The notes under the pieces: generated by a model | Databases searched by the model: none | The model's input: only the letters and a program-made list of their open reading frames with translations | Told to the model about the DNA's origin: nothing | Part shown: in pieces, positions 1 through 8,536 of the stretch | Layout of the letters: each line of letters opens with the position of its first letter | Position numbering within the stretch: the first letter of the stretch is position 1 | Origin: Bacillota bacterium | GTDB lineage: Bacteria; Bacillota; Desulfitobacteriia; Desulfitobacteriales; Desulfitobacteriaceae | Direction: 5' to 3' | Length of the DNA stretch: 20,934 bases | NCBI GenBank assembly: GCA_023390635.1 | Contig: JAEWCM010000192.1 | Span: forward strand, 1-20,934 | Position numbers and translations under genes: made by a program

Positions 1-228
1 CATGTTAAGGTAAAAGTTATTCATGTAGACGAAAAGGGGAAAATTGGTTTATCAATAAAACAAGCAATGTCTAACGCCCGAAGTGGCCGAGACCGTGACC
101 GTCGTCAGCCAACCGTGTCGTTTGAAGACAAATTAGCTAAATTTATTAAAGACAGTGATGAACGCCAGCTTGAATTTCGCCGAGCTACAGAATCGAAGCG
201 AGGCGGGAGAGGTTCAAGCCGCTATTAA
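1..228 (+). CDS. S1 RNA-binding domain protein, C-terminal part (5' truncated by window)
   Basis: The reading frame is open from base 1 to the TAA at 226-228 and gives 75 residues. The first ~22 residues (VKVKVIHVDEKGKIGLSIKQ) look like the last strands of an S1/OB fold. They are followed by a basic, Arg-rich linker and a tail containing FEDKLAKFIKDSDER and a Gly/Arg-rich end. This is the architecture of the small single-S1 proteins of Firmicutes (B. subtilis YabR type), which lie just upstream of spoIIE in many genomes, as here. The role is inferred from the family to be RNA or ribosome binding. The N-terminus and start lie outside the window, so only the family-level assignment is supported. 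Confidence 0.8.
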   Translation, partial: HVKVKVIHVDEKGKIGLSIKQAMSNARSGRDRDRRQPTVSFEDKLAKFIKDSDERQLEFRRATESKRGGRGSSRY

Positions 229-238
229 GTTAAGCCTT

Positions 239-270
239 AAACCGCCGTTAGGCGGTTTTTATTTTGTTTT
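239..270 (+). terminator. Intrinsic terminator after the S1-domain gene
   Basis: A perfect 8-bp stem (AAACCGCC at 239-246 with GGCGGTTT at 251-258) encloses a GTTA loop and is followed by a T-rich run (TTATTTTGTTTTT). It starts 11 nt after the stop codon and separates the S1 gene from spoIIE. Confidence 0.9.
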
Positions 271-385
271 TATAAAGATTTATGAGCAGAATGGTGCCGA
301 ATTCTTTCGATGAATTTTCTCAATCGACGAAAAAAGAGGGATGGCCCAAAACAATGTCAAAATTTCCTTTGTGCAAGTTCCTTTT

Positions 386-419
386 ATAGACAAGCTTTGC
401 CTGCACTTTGAGCTAAAAT
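386..419 (+). promoter_or_regulatory. Candidate Spo0A-activated sigma-A promoter of spoIIE
   Basis: A good -10 hexamer (TAAAAT, 414-419) has no recognisable -35. Instead ATAGACAAG at 386-394 matches the reverse 0A box TTCGACAAA at 6 of 9 positions and overlaps the expected -35 position, as is usual for Spo0A-activated promoters. Two further 7/9 matches, TTCGATGAA (306-314) and ATCGACGAA (323-331), lie upstream. Transcription would begin near 426, just before the ribosome binding site of the 449 start. The matches are imperfect, and Spo0A control is partly inferred from the known control of spoIIE in Bacillus. Confidence 0.45.
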
Positions 420-448
420 ATTTACATAAATTGGCAAGGGGTGAGGTT

Positions 449-2554
449 ATGGCAGAGTGGGCTACGTTAAAAGCGAATCAAGGTTTGCGCAATGCAAAGG
501 TTTCCTTGGAAAACGCATTGCTGCCGCTGATGCTAGGTGGTTTGTTAGCTCGAGGTAGCATTCTTGATATGTATCCCTTCGGCGTTGCTTTTGGAGCGGC
601 GCTCATTCTGAGGGGAGGAAAAGGTGTCTTATTTGGGTTGGCAAGCGTTCTACTGGGACTGCTTACTTTAACAGAGCCCGCATGGGCTTATCAGATACCT
701 GTCCTGATTGCCCTGGCGGCAAGTCTTCCATTGTTTCGACGCAATCGAAGGTCGATGGTTTATTTAGGTGTCATTAGTGGAGTATTAACCATCATGGGGC
801 ATTTAGCTGTCCAGGCCTGGTTGGGAGTAGGGAAAATCCCCCTTTTAAGCGTGGGATTGGAAGGATTTTTGACTGGAGCATTGGCAGTGGTTTTTGCTTA
901 TGCTTTGGCGCATCAGGATGTTTTGTGGAGAGGTGATTTTCCTAGAGAGCAGGGGATTGCCTGGTTAGTTCTTCTTACCGGTGTTTTGAGCGGACTTAAA
1001 GGAGTCTACGTGGCTGACATCAACTTTTCCGTGGTGGTGCTCACATTTTTTGTGCTGTTTGCTGCAAATCGTTTCGGGGCGGGAGCGGCTGCAGGGATAG
1101 GAGTAGCGCTGGGTTTTTTACCTCAATTGTCAATGAGCATGCAGAATCTTGTTTCCGCAGGCATTTACGGATTGGCTGGCTTTTGCACAGGAGCTTTTCA
1201 GAAGTTGGGAAAGCTGGGCATGGGGTTAGCTTATATGAGTGCAATGCTGATCATAACATTTTCTTTGCAACCGGAGGCAATCTACTCCCAGATTATTTCT
1301 ACAGCCCTGGGTTTAGTCATCTTCCTGCTTTGGCCGGGTATTGCGGCCAGACCTGAATTTTTAAATCCCAAGCAGATTCCGGAAGTGGAAACTGCAGTTA
1401 CCAAAGTAAAGACTTTGGCGGAGATGTTCGAGCAGATTGCTTTGACCCATCAAGAGGGAGATCGGAATACTCCAGCTGAACATCCTGATGTTCCTGAGCT
1501 GATGAATATTCTGGCGGAGAGGGTTTGCAAGAATTGCCCTACCATTGAGGTGTGCTGGGAAAGGGAATTTTATAAGACCTATCATTTTCTTTTAGATCTG
1601 TTTTCTTTGGCAGAGAGCAGAGAGGTGGAAGTTCACGAGCTGCCCATCGAGTGGAAACGGCACTGTGGCCGGATTAAAGAGATGCTTTTAGGGGTGCAGT
1701 TCATTGTTGAGCAGGAAAAGAATCAGGAAGTATGGCGGCGGCGTTTGGAAGAAAATAATGAGGCACTGTCTTATCAATATCAAAGTGTGTCCCAGGTGAT
1801 AGGACATCTTGCCAAAGAACTTCATTCGCGTCATAATTGGGAGGAGATGCAGGCCGCAAGTATCTCACGGCGGCACCGTAATCTTCTTGATGTTGGGGTA
1901 GTGTCTCTGAGTAAGGAAAGAGGAGCGGTCTGCGGGGATAATTATGCCTCATTAGCCTTTGCTCCCAATCAACATGCTTTTGTAATCAGCGACGGAATGG
2001 GCGTGGGTGAAGGGGCAGGAAAAATGAGCGCAACAGCTCTTACATTGCTGGAGCAGCTGCTCAGTACGGGATTCGAGCCGGCAAGAGCGGTACAGGCTTT
2101 GAATTCCATGCTTGTTCTCCGTTCTCCGGAAGAAGGGTTCGTTACATTGGATATGGCGGTACTGGATATGGAATCGGGGCAAGGATATTTGATTAAACTA
2201 GGTGCATCTCCTTCATATCTGAAAACGGATCGTGAGGTTAAGCTGTTTAACTCTTCCAGTCTTCCGATCGGGATTTTAAACCAGATTGAGATTCCCATCC
2301 TGGATTTTGAAATGGCGGTAGGCGATTATCTGGTTTTGGTAACTGACGGTGTTCAGGATGTGTTGAAGACAGGCGATGAATGGCTAAAGAGATTTTTGGC
2401 AACGAATAAATATAAAAAAGCTCAGGATATGGCTAATGATATTGGAAAACAAATGAGGGCAATTAGCGGAGAAGCATTGCCTGATGATGGGATCATCCTA
2501 GTGGTGAGGAGAAATTGTTGGCCAGGTGAGGGAAAGGAGCAGAAGCATGGGTGA
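449..2554 (+). CDS. spoIIE: Stage II sporulation protein E (membrane PP2C-type phosphatase)
   Basis: SpoIIE dephosphorylates the anti-anti-sigma factor SpoIIAA at the sporulation septum, which activates sigma-F in the forespore. It also interacts with FtsZ. Using the ATG at 449 the protein has 701 residues: a hydrophobic N-terminal region (~15-300) with many membrane segments, a central cytoplasmic region with a Cys motif (C360, C363, C369), and a C-terminal PP2C domain. The phosphatase Asp motifs are visible: CGDN (D497), SDGMG (D515), VTDG (D633) and PDDG (D679/D680). The 449 start is preferred over an in-frame ATG at 341 because it has GGGGTGAGG upstream and lies just after a candidate promoter. 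At 341 the purine-rich AGAGGG directly abuts the ATG. The protein is shorter than B. subtilis SpoIIE (about 827 aa), mainly between the membrane and phosphatase parts. Confidence 0.95.
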   Translation: MAEWATLKANQGLRNAKVSLENALLPLMLGGLLARGSILDMYPFGVAFGAALILRGGKGVLFGLASVLLGLLTLTEPAWAYQIPVLIALAASLPLFRRNRRSMVYLGVISGVLTIMGHLAVQAWLGVGKIPLLSVGLEGFLTGALAVVFAYALAHQDVLWRGDFPREQGIAWLVLLTGVLSGLKGVYVADINFSVVVLTFFVLFAANRFGAGAAAGIGVALGFLPQLSMSMQNLVSAGIYGLAGFCTGAFQKLGKLGMGLAYMSAMLIITFSLQPEAIYSQIISTALGLVIFLLWPGIAARPEFLNPKQIPEVETAVTKVKTLAEMFEQIALTHQEGDRNTPAEHPDVPELMNILAERVCKNCPTIEVCWEREFYKTYHFLLDLFSLAESREVEVHELPIEWKRHCGRIKEMLLGVQFIVEQEKNQEVWRRRLEENNEALSYQYQSVSQVIGHLAKELHSRHNWEEMQAASISRRHRNLLDVGVVSLSKERGAVCGDNYASLAFAPNQHAFVISDGMGVGEGAGKMSATALTLLEQLLSTGFEPARAVQALNSMLVLRSPEEGFVTLDMAVLDMESGQGYLIKLGASPSYLKTDREVKLFNSSSLPIGILNQIEIPILDFEMAVGDYLVLVTDGVQDVLKTGDEWLKRFLATNKYKKAQDMANDIGKQMRAISGEALPDDGIILVVRRNCWPGEGKEQKHG

Positions 2555-3311
2555 CCCGGCCAATCTGATTGTGCTGGCTGGCCAAATAATTCTAGAAAAC
2601 GGAGGAGATATTTCCAGGGTGGAGGAGACGATGAGCAGAATGGCTCAGGCCTGTGGGGCAAAAGAGGTAGAAGTTTTTGCGACTCCGACGGGAATCTTCT
2701 GCACGATTGATTATGAGGGAAAAATCTTGACCAGAGTCGTCCGGATTCACCGCAGAAGATATGATTTGGCCAAAGTGGTGGAGGTCAACAGTCTTTCCAG
2801 ACAGCTCGAAGAAGGACAGATTGAAGCGGAACAAGTACATTTCAAGCTGCTGGCACTGAAAGAATCTGTTCGGCGATACCCTGCGATGTTACATGCATTT
2901 GCAGGCGGCATGGGAAGTGCCACCTTTGCTTATCTATATGGGGCACATTGGGGCTCAGTTTTGGCAGCAGGCCTGACTGGGCTTTTGGTGATGGGTGTGA
3001 TCGATTTTTTGCAAGAGCGGCAGATGTATTATTTCGTTTCTTTAGCGATTGCAGGAGCAGTTACGGCAATCGCCAATGTTCTTCTCAAAATGGGATGGCC
3101 GCATCTGGAATTTGATCTGGCGGTCACCGGCTCTATCATGCTGCTGGCTCCTGGGATTGCTATCACTACGACAGTAAAGGATGCTTTGAATGAGGACATG
3201 ATGTCGGCTTCTGTAAGAGGTTTGGAAGCCTTCGGTGTTGCACTTTCAGTAGCTGTGGGAGTCGGAACGGTTCTAGCCTTGTATTTTAGATTGGGAGGGA
3301 CCCTCCTTTGA
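2547..3311 (+). CDS. ThrE-family exporter, larger subunit (DUF1212-type)
   Basis: This 254-residue protein has a soluble N-terminal region of ~110 residues (with NGGDISRVEETM at ~18-29) followed by about five hydrophobic membrane segments. The LAPGIAITTTVKDAL stretch near residue 205 is typical of the threonine/serine exporter family. In that family DUF1212 and the following small protein correspond to the two halves of ThrE of Corynebacterium. The ATG at 2547 is chosen because AAGGAG lies at good distance; an in-frame GTG at 2526 is less well placed. The gene overlaps the end of spoIIE by 8 nt, suggesting translational coupling. The substrate is not shown by the sequence, and a link to sporulation is only positional. 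Confidence 0.85.
   Translation: MGDPANLIVLAGQIILENGGDISRVEETMSRMAQACGAKEVEVFATPTGIFCTIDYEGKILTRVVRIHRRRYDLAKVVEVNSLSRQLEEGQIEAEQVHFKLLALKESVRRYPAMLHAFAGGMGSATFAYLYGAHWGSVLAAGLTGLLVMGVIDFLQERQMYYFVSLAIAGAVTAIANVLLKMGWPHLEFDLAVTGSIMLLAPGIAITTTVKDALNEDMMSASVRGLEAFGVALSVAVGVGTVLALYFRLGGTLL
3293..3307 (+). promoter_or_regulatory. Hairpin over the ribosome binding site of the small ThrE subunit
   Basis: GGAGG (3294-3298) is the Shine-Dalgarno sequence of the TTG start at 3308. It can pair with CCTCC (3302-3306) across a 3-nt loop, and G3293 can pair with T3307 as a wobble. The upstream gene is translated through this element up to its stop at 3309-3311, so its ribosomes would open the hairpin and couple the two genes. 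Coupling is inferred. Confidence 0.5.
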
Positions 3312-3736
3312 ATTTAGTTATTGAAATTTTTGTAGCATTTTTAGCAACATTGGCCTTTGCCATCGTTTTCAATGTACCGGTACGCTGCTTATTATACAGT
3401 GGGGGAGCGGGGGCTCTGGGCTGGTTTGTTTTTCGCATTTTGGGGAGCGGTAATGATGCTATTTTCATGGCGTCTTTAGCAGTAGGATTAGCAGCGGAAT
3501 TTGGAGCCAGAAAAATAAAGGTTCCTGTTCAGGCTCTGGGAGTGCCGGGAATAATTCCCCTTGTCCCTGGAGGAATAGCTTATTCAACGATGCTCTCTGT
3601 CGTTAAAGGAGAGACTGGAGCTGCCATTTCCCAGGGAGTAGAAACCTTGTTTTCAGCCGGAGCAATAGCTGTAGGTATAGCTTTGGCCGGGATTCCTTTC
3701 CGTTTTATGAAAAAAAGGAGAAAAAAACATGTATGA
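3308..3736 (+). CDS. ThrE-family exporter, small subunit (ThrE_2/DUF3815-type)
   Basis: A 142-residue, almost entirely hydrophobic protein with four to five predicted membrane segments. The motif VPVQALGVPGIIPLVPGGIAY (around 72-92) is the family's PGIIPLVPG signature. It corresponds to the C-terminal membrane half of ThrE and should work with the preceding gene as an amino-acid (Thr/Ser) exporter. The start is TTG at 3308, inside the stop of the upstream gene (TTGA overlap). GGGAGGGA at 3293-3300 is the only plausible ribosome binding site. The 3' end overlaps tilS by 8 nt. The transport role is family knowledge; the true substrate here is unknown. Confidence 0.82.
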   Translation: MNLVIEIFVAFLATLAFAIVFNVPVRCLLYSGGAGALGWFVFRILGSGNDAIFMASLAVGLAAEFGARKIKVPVQALGVPGIIPLVPGGIAYSTMLSVVKGETGAAISQGVETLFSAGAIAVGIALAGIPFRFMKKRRKKHV

Positions 3737-5117
3737 GAGATTGCGGACAGAGGTCCTGCCTAAGCTCATCCCGGTGAGAAGTAAAGTTTTGGTGGCTGTG
3801 TCCGGAGGTCCCGATTCGGTAGCGCTCGGGCATATTCTCTGGCGTTACTCTAAAGATCACCCGGAAAGGGAATTGAGCCTGTTTTTTTCCCATATCAATC
3901 ATGGACTAAGACCGGAAGCGAATGAGGAGGAGCAGTTGGTTCGGCGGCTGGCGGAAACATTGGACGTAGAGTTCAGGGTCCATCGCTTTAATGCCAGGCA
4001 ATATGCTAAAGAAAAAGGAAAGTCGCTGGAAGACGGTGCAAGGACGTGGCGTTATGCTTGCTGGCGGGAAGAGCAGGAACTTACAGGGGCCCGCTATATT
4101 GCTACGGCCCACCACTTAGGAGATCAGGCTGAGACGGTATTGTACAGGATGATCAGAGGAAGCGGAACAGCAGGGTTGGCTGGGATCTATCCCTCAAGAG
4201 AAGGAATTATCAGGCCTCTTTTGGAAACAAGAAAGAATGAGATTCTGGAATATTGCCACCAGGAAGGCTTGCCTTATGCCTTTGACAGGAGCAACGGAGA
4301 CCCGATTTATGCTAGAAATAAAATCCGTTTGGAACTGCTCCCAGAGCTGGAGCAAGGCTACAATCCACAGGTGATTTCTGCCTTGGGTAAAACAGCTAAG
4401 CTAATGCAGTGGGATGAGTCTTATATTGGAGATCAGGTGGATAAAATTTGGAGAAGCTATTGCATTGTTCAAGAGGCAGGGTGTGTCTGCCTAAAGATTG
4501 ATGTGTTTAAGGAACCGCAGGCGATTTTGTCACGATTGCTAAGAAAAGCAATTTCTTATGTATCGGAAGAGCCCAGAGGGGCAGGCTATAATTATGTGGA
4601 AGCAATCATGGAAAGTGGAGGGAAGGCGGCAAACTGGAGTCAGAATATTCCTGGAATGACTGTGCAGATTGAAAAAAAGGGAATTTGGTTTATCCGTTCA
4701 GTGACGAGTAGTGTTGCGGAAGACTACGAGAGCGAACTTGTTGTGGGGAAATGGAAGGCCATCCCTGCCTTGGGAATTAAAGCAGGATTATTCCCAGTTG
4801 ATGGAGAATTTTTGCAGAGCAGGAATGAAGACGATAATGATGAGATATACTGGGATCGGATGGAAATTGAAAAACTCGCTTGTTCGCTTGTTATAAGAAA
4901 TCGGCGGGCAGGAGATGTACTTTGGTTTAGGAAAATCGGACACAAGACCTTTAAGAAGGTGTGTCAGGAAGAAAGGGTCCCAGCCAGACAGCGAGCTCAA
5001 CTTTCCCTTATTGCTGCCGGAAATGAGGTGCTATGGATTCCTGGAATCAAAAAAAGCGATTTATGCGCTCCAGGCCAGAGCACCGAATTGCTTAAATGTG
5101 TGTTTATGAGCGGATGA
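3729..5117 (+). CDS. tilS: tRNA(Ile)-lysidine synthase
   Basis: TilS attaches lysine to C34 of the tRNA-Ile with anticodon CAU, so that it reads AUA and is charged with isoleucine. It is essential in most bacteria. The 462-residue length is close to B. subtilis TilS (472). The PP-loop ATPase motif SGGPDS is at residues 25-30, and a second conserved block (HHLGDQAET from residue 128, then RGSG and GLAGI) follows. The C-terminal third carries the substrate-binding domains. At residue 131 the usual first Asp of the HHxDDQ block is Gly. The ATG at 3729 lies 8 nt inside the upstream gene, behind AAAAAGGAGAAA. In B. subtilis and many relatives hpt sits between tilS and ftsH; it is absent here. Confidence 0.95.
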   Translation: MYERLRTEVLPKLIPVRSKVLVAVSGGPDSVALGHILWRYSKDHPERELSLFFSHINHGLRPEANEEEQLVRRLAETLDVEFRVHRFNARQYAKEKGKSLEDGARTWRYACWREEQELTGARYIATAHHLGDQAETVLYRMIRGSGTAGLAGIYPSREGIIRPLLETRKNEILEYCHQEGLPYAFDRSNGDPIYARNKIRLELLPELEQGYNPQVISALGKTAKLMQWDESYIGDQVDKIWRSYCIVQEAGCVCLKIDVFKEPQAILSRLLRKAISYVSEEPRGAGYNYVEAIMESGGKAANWSQNIPGMTVQIEKKGIWFIRSVTSSVAEDYESELVVGKWKAIPALGIKAGLFPVDGEFLQSRNEDDNDEIYWDRMEIEKLACSLVIRNRRAGDVLWFRKIGHKTFKKVCQEERVPARQRAQLSLIAAGNEVLWIPGIKKSDLCAPGQSTELLKCVFMSG

Positions 5118-5164
5118 GTGAGGATTGAGTCGCAGAGAGTATGGTCTTAGGCCTTCTTGTTTCG

Positions 5165-5193
5165 TTGTAAAAGGGAATCGGGCATGTTATAAT
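5165..5193 (+). promoter_or_regulatory. Sigma-A promoter of ftsH
   Basis: TTGTAA (5165-5170) and a perfect TATAAT (5188-5193) are separated by exactly 17 bp. A TG one base upstream of the -10 makes it an extended -10 promoter. It lies 59 bp before the chosen ftsH start, in the 134-bp gap after tilS. Confidence 0.75.
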
Positions 5194-5251
5194 TGTTAGT
5201 ACTTTATTAAAATGAACAGGGCCGATGTTTCATCGGAGAGGAGGACCGTTT

Positions 5252-7285
5252 TTGGACAAATTTTTCAAAAATATGGCAGTCTATTTGCTCATATTGCTGA
5301 TAGCTATCATGCTAATTAAGTGGAATAATACCCCTACGCAAGAAGTGGGGAAATTAGATTATACTGCATTTAGACAAGCTGTCGTGGCAGATCAGGTGGA
5401 TAAAGTCTTTGCAGTAGGCAAAAGCAACGGCTTTTACGATTATAAGGTATCGATGAAGGATGGCAAGAACTACACCGTACAAGGCCCTGAAGATGATCAA
5501 ACTCTGAAGGATGATTTGGTGGCTCATGTTAAATCGGCAGAGTTCCAACCTCCTCAGGAAACCCCGTGGTGGATGAGTTTGATGCCTACATTGATTTCGA
5601 TTGCTATTATTGTGGGACTTTTCTTCTTTATGATGCAGCAGACGCAAGGCGGCGGCAACCGAGTCATGCAATTTGGGAAAAGCCGGGCTCGTTTGGCTGG
5701 AGATGAGAAGAAGAGAGTGACCTTTGAGGATGTGGCAGGAGCGGACGAGGTTAAAGAAGAACTGGAAGAAGTGGTGGAATTCCTTAAGACTCCTAAGAAG
5801 TTCAATGAGCTGGGAGCAAAAATTCCTAAGGGGGTTCTGCTGTTTGGTCCTCCTGGCACAGGAAAGACTTTGCTGGCCAGAGCAGTGGCCGGGGAAGCTG
5901 GAGTACCTTTCTTCAGCATCAGCGGTTCTGATTTTGTCGAAATGTTTGTAGGTGTGGGAGCTTCCCGGGTTCGTGACCTGTTTGAGCAGGCCAAGAAAAA
6001 TGCCCCATGTATTGTCTTTATTGACGAGATTGATGCAGTAGGTCGGCAGAGAGGTGCAGGTTTAGGCGGGGGCCATGATGAAAGAGAACAAACCTTGAAT
6101 CAGTTATTAGTGGAGATGGATGGATTCAATGGGAATGAAGGAATTATCATCATTGCTGCTACGAACAGAGCGGATATTCTTGATCCTGCCTTGTTACGTC
6201 CAGGCCGTTTTGACCGGCAAGTTGTCGTTGATGTTCCTGATGTTAAGGGCAGAGCAGAAATTCTAAAGGTACATGCTAAAGATAAACCGTTAGCTAAGGA
6301 TGTAGAATTGGAAGTATTGGCTCGTCGCACTCCCGGATTTACCGGAGCCGATCTGGCCAACTTGATCAATGAGGCGGCTCTTTTGTCAGCCAGACATGGT
6401 CATAAAGTTATCGGAATGCGAGAATTGGAAGATTCAATTGAAAGAGTGATTGCCGGACCAGAGAAGAAGAGCAAAGTGATTAGTCCGTTTGAAAAGAAAT
6501 TAGTTTCTTATCATGAAGGTGGTCACGCTTTGGTAGGAGAGCTGCTGACCCATACTGATCCGCTTCATAAGGTGTCTATTATTCCCCGCGGCAGGGCCGG
6601 CGGGTATACCCTGCTTCTGCCAAAAGAAGATCGCAATTATATGACAAGATCTCAGCTTCTGGATCAGGTGACGATGCTGTTGGGAGGCCGGGTGGCTGAA
6701 GCAGTGGTCCTTGGAGAAATCAGTACAGGTGCTTCCAATGACTTGGAAAGAGCTACCGGGCTGGTTCGGAAGATGATTACAGAGTTGGGCATGTCTGAAG
6801 AGCTGGGACCGCTAACCTTTGGACACAAAGAAGAGCAGGTTTTCTTAGGCAGAGATTTGGCCAGAGACCGGAACTACAGCGAAGCGGTAGCTTACGCGAT
6901 TGATAAGGAAGCCAGGCGGATTATTGATGAATGCTATCAAAAGGCAGAGAAGCTGATTCGGGATAATATCGAGAAGCTTCATACTATCGCTCAGGCCCTG
7001 ATGGAAAAAGAAACATTAGAAGCAAAAGAATTTGCTGATTTGATGGCTTCTTTTGATCCGGAATATCGAAAAGACCTTGAAGCACCTGCTGATGAGGCTA
7101 AAGCCGAAAAAGCAAATGAACCTGATGAAAATCCTTCCCAGGCAGAGTTGGAAGAGGGTTCTTCCAGAGCCGAAACGGATAGAGCAGCTCAGGTGGAAAA
7201 TCCATCTGACAAAAAATTAGCAGTTAATCCGGAACAGGTGATGCTAATGGATAAGGATAAAAACAACTTAGAGGAGAGGTCTTAA
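5252..7285 (+). CDS. ftsH: ATP-dependent zinc metalloprotease FtsH
   Basis: FtsH is a membrane-anchored AAA+ protease that degrades misfolded membrane proteins and regulators. In spore formers it is also needed for normal sporulation. With the TTG start at 5252 it has 677 residues: membrane segment ~8-24, a small extracellular domain, a second membrane segment ~111-130, the AAA+ module with Walker A GPPGTGKT (199-206) and Walker B (VFIDEIDA), and the protease domain with zinc site HEGGH (421-425). The more common form is HEAGH; both fit HExxH. The [12 protein letters not shown] block follows with the third ligand Asp. The tail after ~610 is acidic and low-complexity. TTG 5252 is preferred over ATG 5225 because AGGAGG (5239-5244) sits 7 nt before it and the N-terminus then starts DKFFKN, as in homologues. 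ndk follows with a 1-nt overlap. Confidence 0.97.
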   Translation: MDKFFKNMAVYLLILLIAIMLIKWNNTPTQEVGKLDYTAFRQAVVADQVDKVFAVGKSNGFYDYKVSMKDGKNYTVQGPEDDQTLKDDLVAHVKSAEFQPPQETPWWMSLMPTLISIAIIVGLFFFMMQQTQGGGNRVMQFGKSRARLAGDEKKRVTFEDVAGADEVKEELEEVVEFLKTPKKFNELGAKIPKGVLLFGPPGTGKTLLARAVAGEAGVPFFSISGSDFVEMFVGVGASRVRDLFEQAKKNAPCIVFIDEIDAVGRQRGAGLGGGHDEREQTLNQLLVEMDGFNGNEGIIIIAATNRADILDPALLRPGRFDRQVVVDVPDVKGRAEILKVHAKDKPLAKDVELEVLARRTPGFTGADLANLINEAALLSARHGHKVIGMRELEDSIERVIAGPEKKSKVISPFEKKLVSYHEGGHALVGELLTHTDPLHKVSIIPRGRAGGYTLLLPKEDRNYMTRSQLLDQVTMLLGGRVAEAVVLGEISTGASNDLERATGLVRKMITELGMSEELGPLTFGHKEEQVFLGRDLARDRNYSEAVAYAIDKEARRIIDECYQKAEKLIRDNIEKLHTIAQALMEKETLEAKEFADLMASFDPEYRKDLEAPADEAKAEKANEPDENPSQAELEEGSSRAETDRAAQVENPSDKKLAVNPEQVMLMDKDKNNLEERS

Positions 7286-7734
7286 TGGAAAAAACATTTA
7301 TTATGCTTAAACCTGACGCGGTTCAGAGGGGATTGATAGGAACTATTATTGCCCGCTTTGAAGCCAAAGGCGCTAAGCTTGTAGGCATGAAACTGATTAA
7401 GGTTGATCGGGCTTTGGCGGAAGCTCATTATGCGGAGCATAAAGGCAAAGGATTTTTTGAACCGACAGTAAGCTATATTACTTCATCTCCAGTCGTTGCT
7501 ATGGTTTGGGAAGGTAAAAATATTATCGCCTTGGCTCGGGAACTTATGGGGGCAACGAATCCGGCTAATGCCAATCCGGGTTCGATCCGGGGCAGTTTTG
7601 CTCTTGATATCAGCCGTAACATTATTCATGGATCTGACTCTGTTGCCAGTGCGGAAAGAGAGATTGGCCTTTACTTTAAACCTGAAGAACTGGTCGAATA
7701 CACGAAAGCAGGGGCAGAATGGCTCAGTGAATAG
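7285..7734 (+). CDS. ndk: Nucleoside diphosphate kinase
   Basis: Ndk moves the terminal phosphate from ATP to nucleoside diphosphates through a phospho-histidine, balancing the NTP and dNTP pools. The 149-residue length is normal for bacteria. The N-terminal [16 protein letters not shown] strand and the active-site segment NIIHGSDS with the catalytic His at residue 115 are clear. The ATG overlaps the last base of the ftsH stop (TAATG) with GAGGAGAGG upstream, so the two genes are very likely cotranscribed. A stable hairpin follows the stop codon. ndk directly after ftsH is not the B. subtilis arrangement. Confidence 0.97.
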   Translation: MEKTFIMLKPDAVQRGLIGTIIARFEAKGAKLVGMKLIKVDRALAEAHYAEHKGKGFFEPTVSYITSSPVVAMVWEGKNIIALARELMGATNPANANPGSIRGSFALDISRNIIHGSDSVASAEREIGLYFKPEELVEYTKAGAEWLSE

Positions 7735-7738
7735 GTTT

Positions 7739-7763
7739 AAAGGACACCTTCGGGTGTCCTTTA
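7739..7763 (+). terminator. Terminator hairpin after ndk
   Basis: A perfect 10-bp stem (AAAGGACACC with GGTGTCCTTT) is capped by a C(TTCG)G tetraloop, one of the most stable RNA loops. The T run is only the TTT inside the stem, so termination may be incomplete. It closes the ftsH-ndk unit. Confidence 0.8.
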
Positions 7764-7831
7764 TGCTAGCTTGAGAGATAAGAATATTGGGGTCAGATAA
7801 AGGCGGAAAGGAAAACGAGGTGGACTGAACA

Positions 7832-8536
7832 GTGGAAATCAATAAAAAGGGGAAATTCCTCCTTGGTCTGAGTTCGGTGGCCGTAGGATTTCTTTTAGTG
7901 GTTTTGATTAAATCAAATGCTAATGTCCCTGCCGCCGGAGCGGAAGCCAGTTACCAGAACCTATTGAAGCTTGAGCAGGAAAACCAGCAATTGGCGGCCG
8001 ACAATGAGAAAATTCGGGAAGAGATCGCTAAATTCAACAGTGACAAAGATGCTACGGAAGTGGCAAACGAACAGTTGGAAAAGGGCAAGATATCGGCAGG
8101 CCTGGTGGGGATGTCCGGTCCGGGTATAAGGGTGACTTTGGATGATTCGAAGCGAATCCCTGAGGCTAATGAAAATGTTAATGTTTATCTGATTCATGAA
8201 CAATATATCAGGGAAATTGTTAATTATCTGTGGAACGGCGAAGCTGAGGCCATTGCCATCAACGGGCAAAGAATTACTGCTACTTCTGAAATTTATTGTA
8301 ACGGGAGCAATATCTCCATCAACGGGGTTGCCAAATATCCTCCCTTTATCATTGAAGCTATCGGTAATCAGGATAATCTGAACAGTGCCTTGAAATTCTG
8401 GACGTGGGATTTGCTTGCCAGTTATCAAACTGATTATGGAATTACCCGCAAGACGGAATTGGTGAATAAGATCAACATCGGTGCCGGTACGCCTAAAACC
8501 TATCAGTATGCTGAACCGGTAAAGGAGGGAACCTAA
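7832..8536 (+). CDS. DUF881 family membrane-anchored protein (first of a tandem pair)
   Basis: A 234-residue protein with one N-terminal membrane segment (~8-25), a polar helical stretch likely to form a coiled coil (~42-85) and a C-terminal DUF881 domain. The domain carries AEAIAINGQRI near 136-146 and IEAIGNQDNL further on. DUF881 proteins (B. subtilis YlxW and YlxX) are usually encoded near division genes; their biochemical role is not established. The topology predicts a membrane anchor with the domain outside the cytoplasm. The start is GTG at 7832 with GAGGTGG about 8 nt upstream. The next gene, a paralogue, begins directly after the stop codon. Confidence 0.85.
   Translation: MEINKKGKFLLGLSSVAVGFLLVVLIKSNANVPAAGAEASYQNLLKLEQENQQLAADNEKIREEIAKFNSDKDATEVANEQLEKGKISAGLVGMSGPGIRVTLDDSKRIPEANENVNVYLIHEQYIREIVNYLWNGEAEAIAINGQRITATSEIYCNGSNISINGVAKYPPFIIEAIGNQDNLNSALKFWTWDLLASYQTDYGITRKTELVNKINIGAGTPKTYQYAEPVKEGT

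Noticed and set aside
341..448. 36-residue N-terminal extension of spoIIE starting at ATG 341
   Set aside because: The purine stretch abuts the ATG with no spacing, the candidate promoter lies inside the extension, and the ATG at 449 has a proper ribosome binding site.
5225..5251. ATG 5225 as start of ftsH
   Set aside because: No good ribosome binding site precedes it, and the extension would encode the AGGAGG that serves TTG 5252; homologues begin at the DKFFKN segment.
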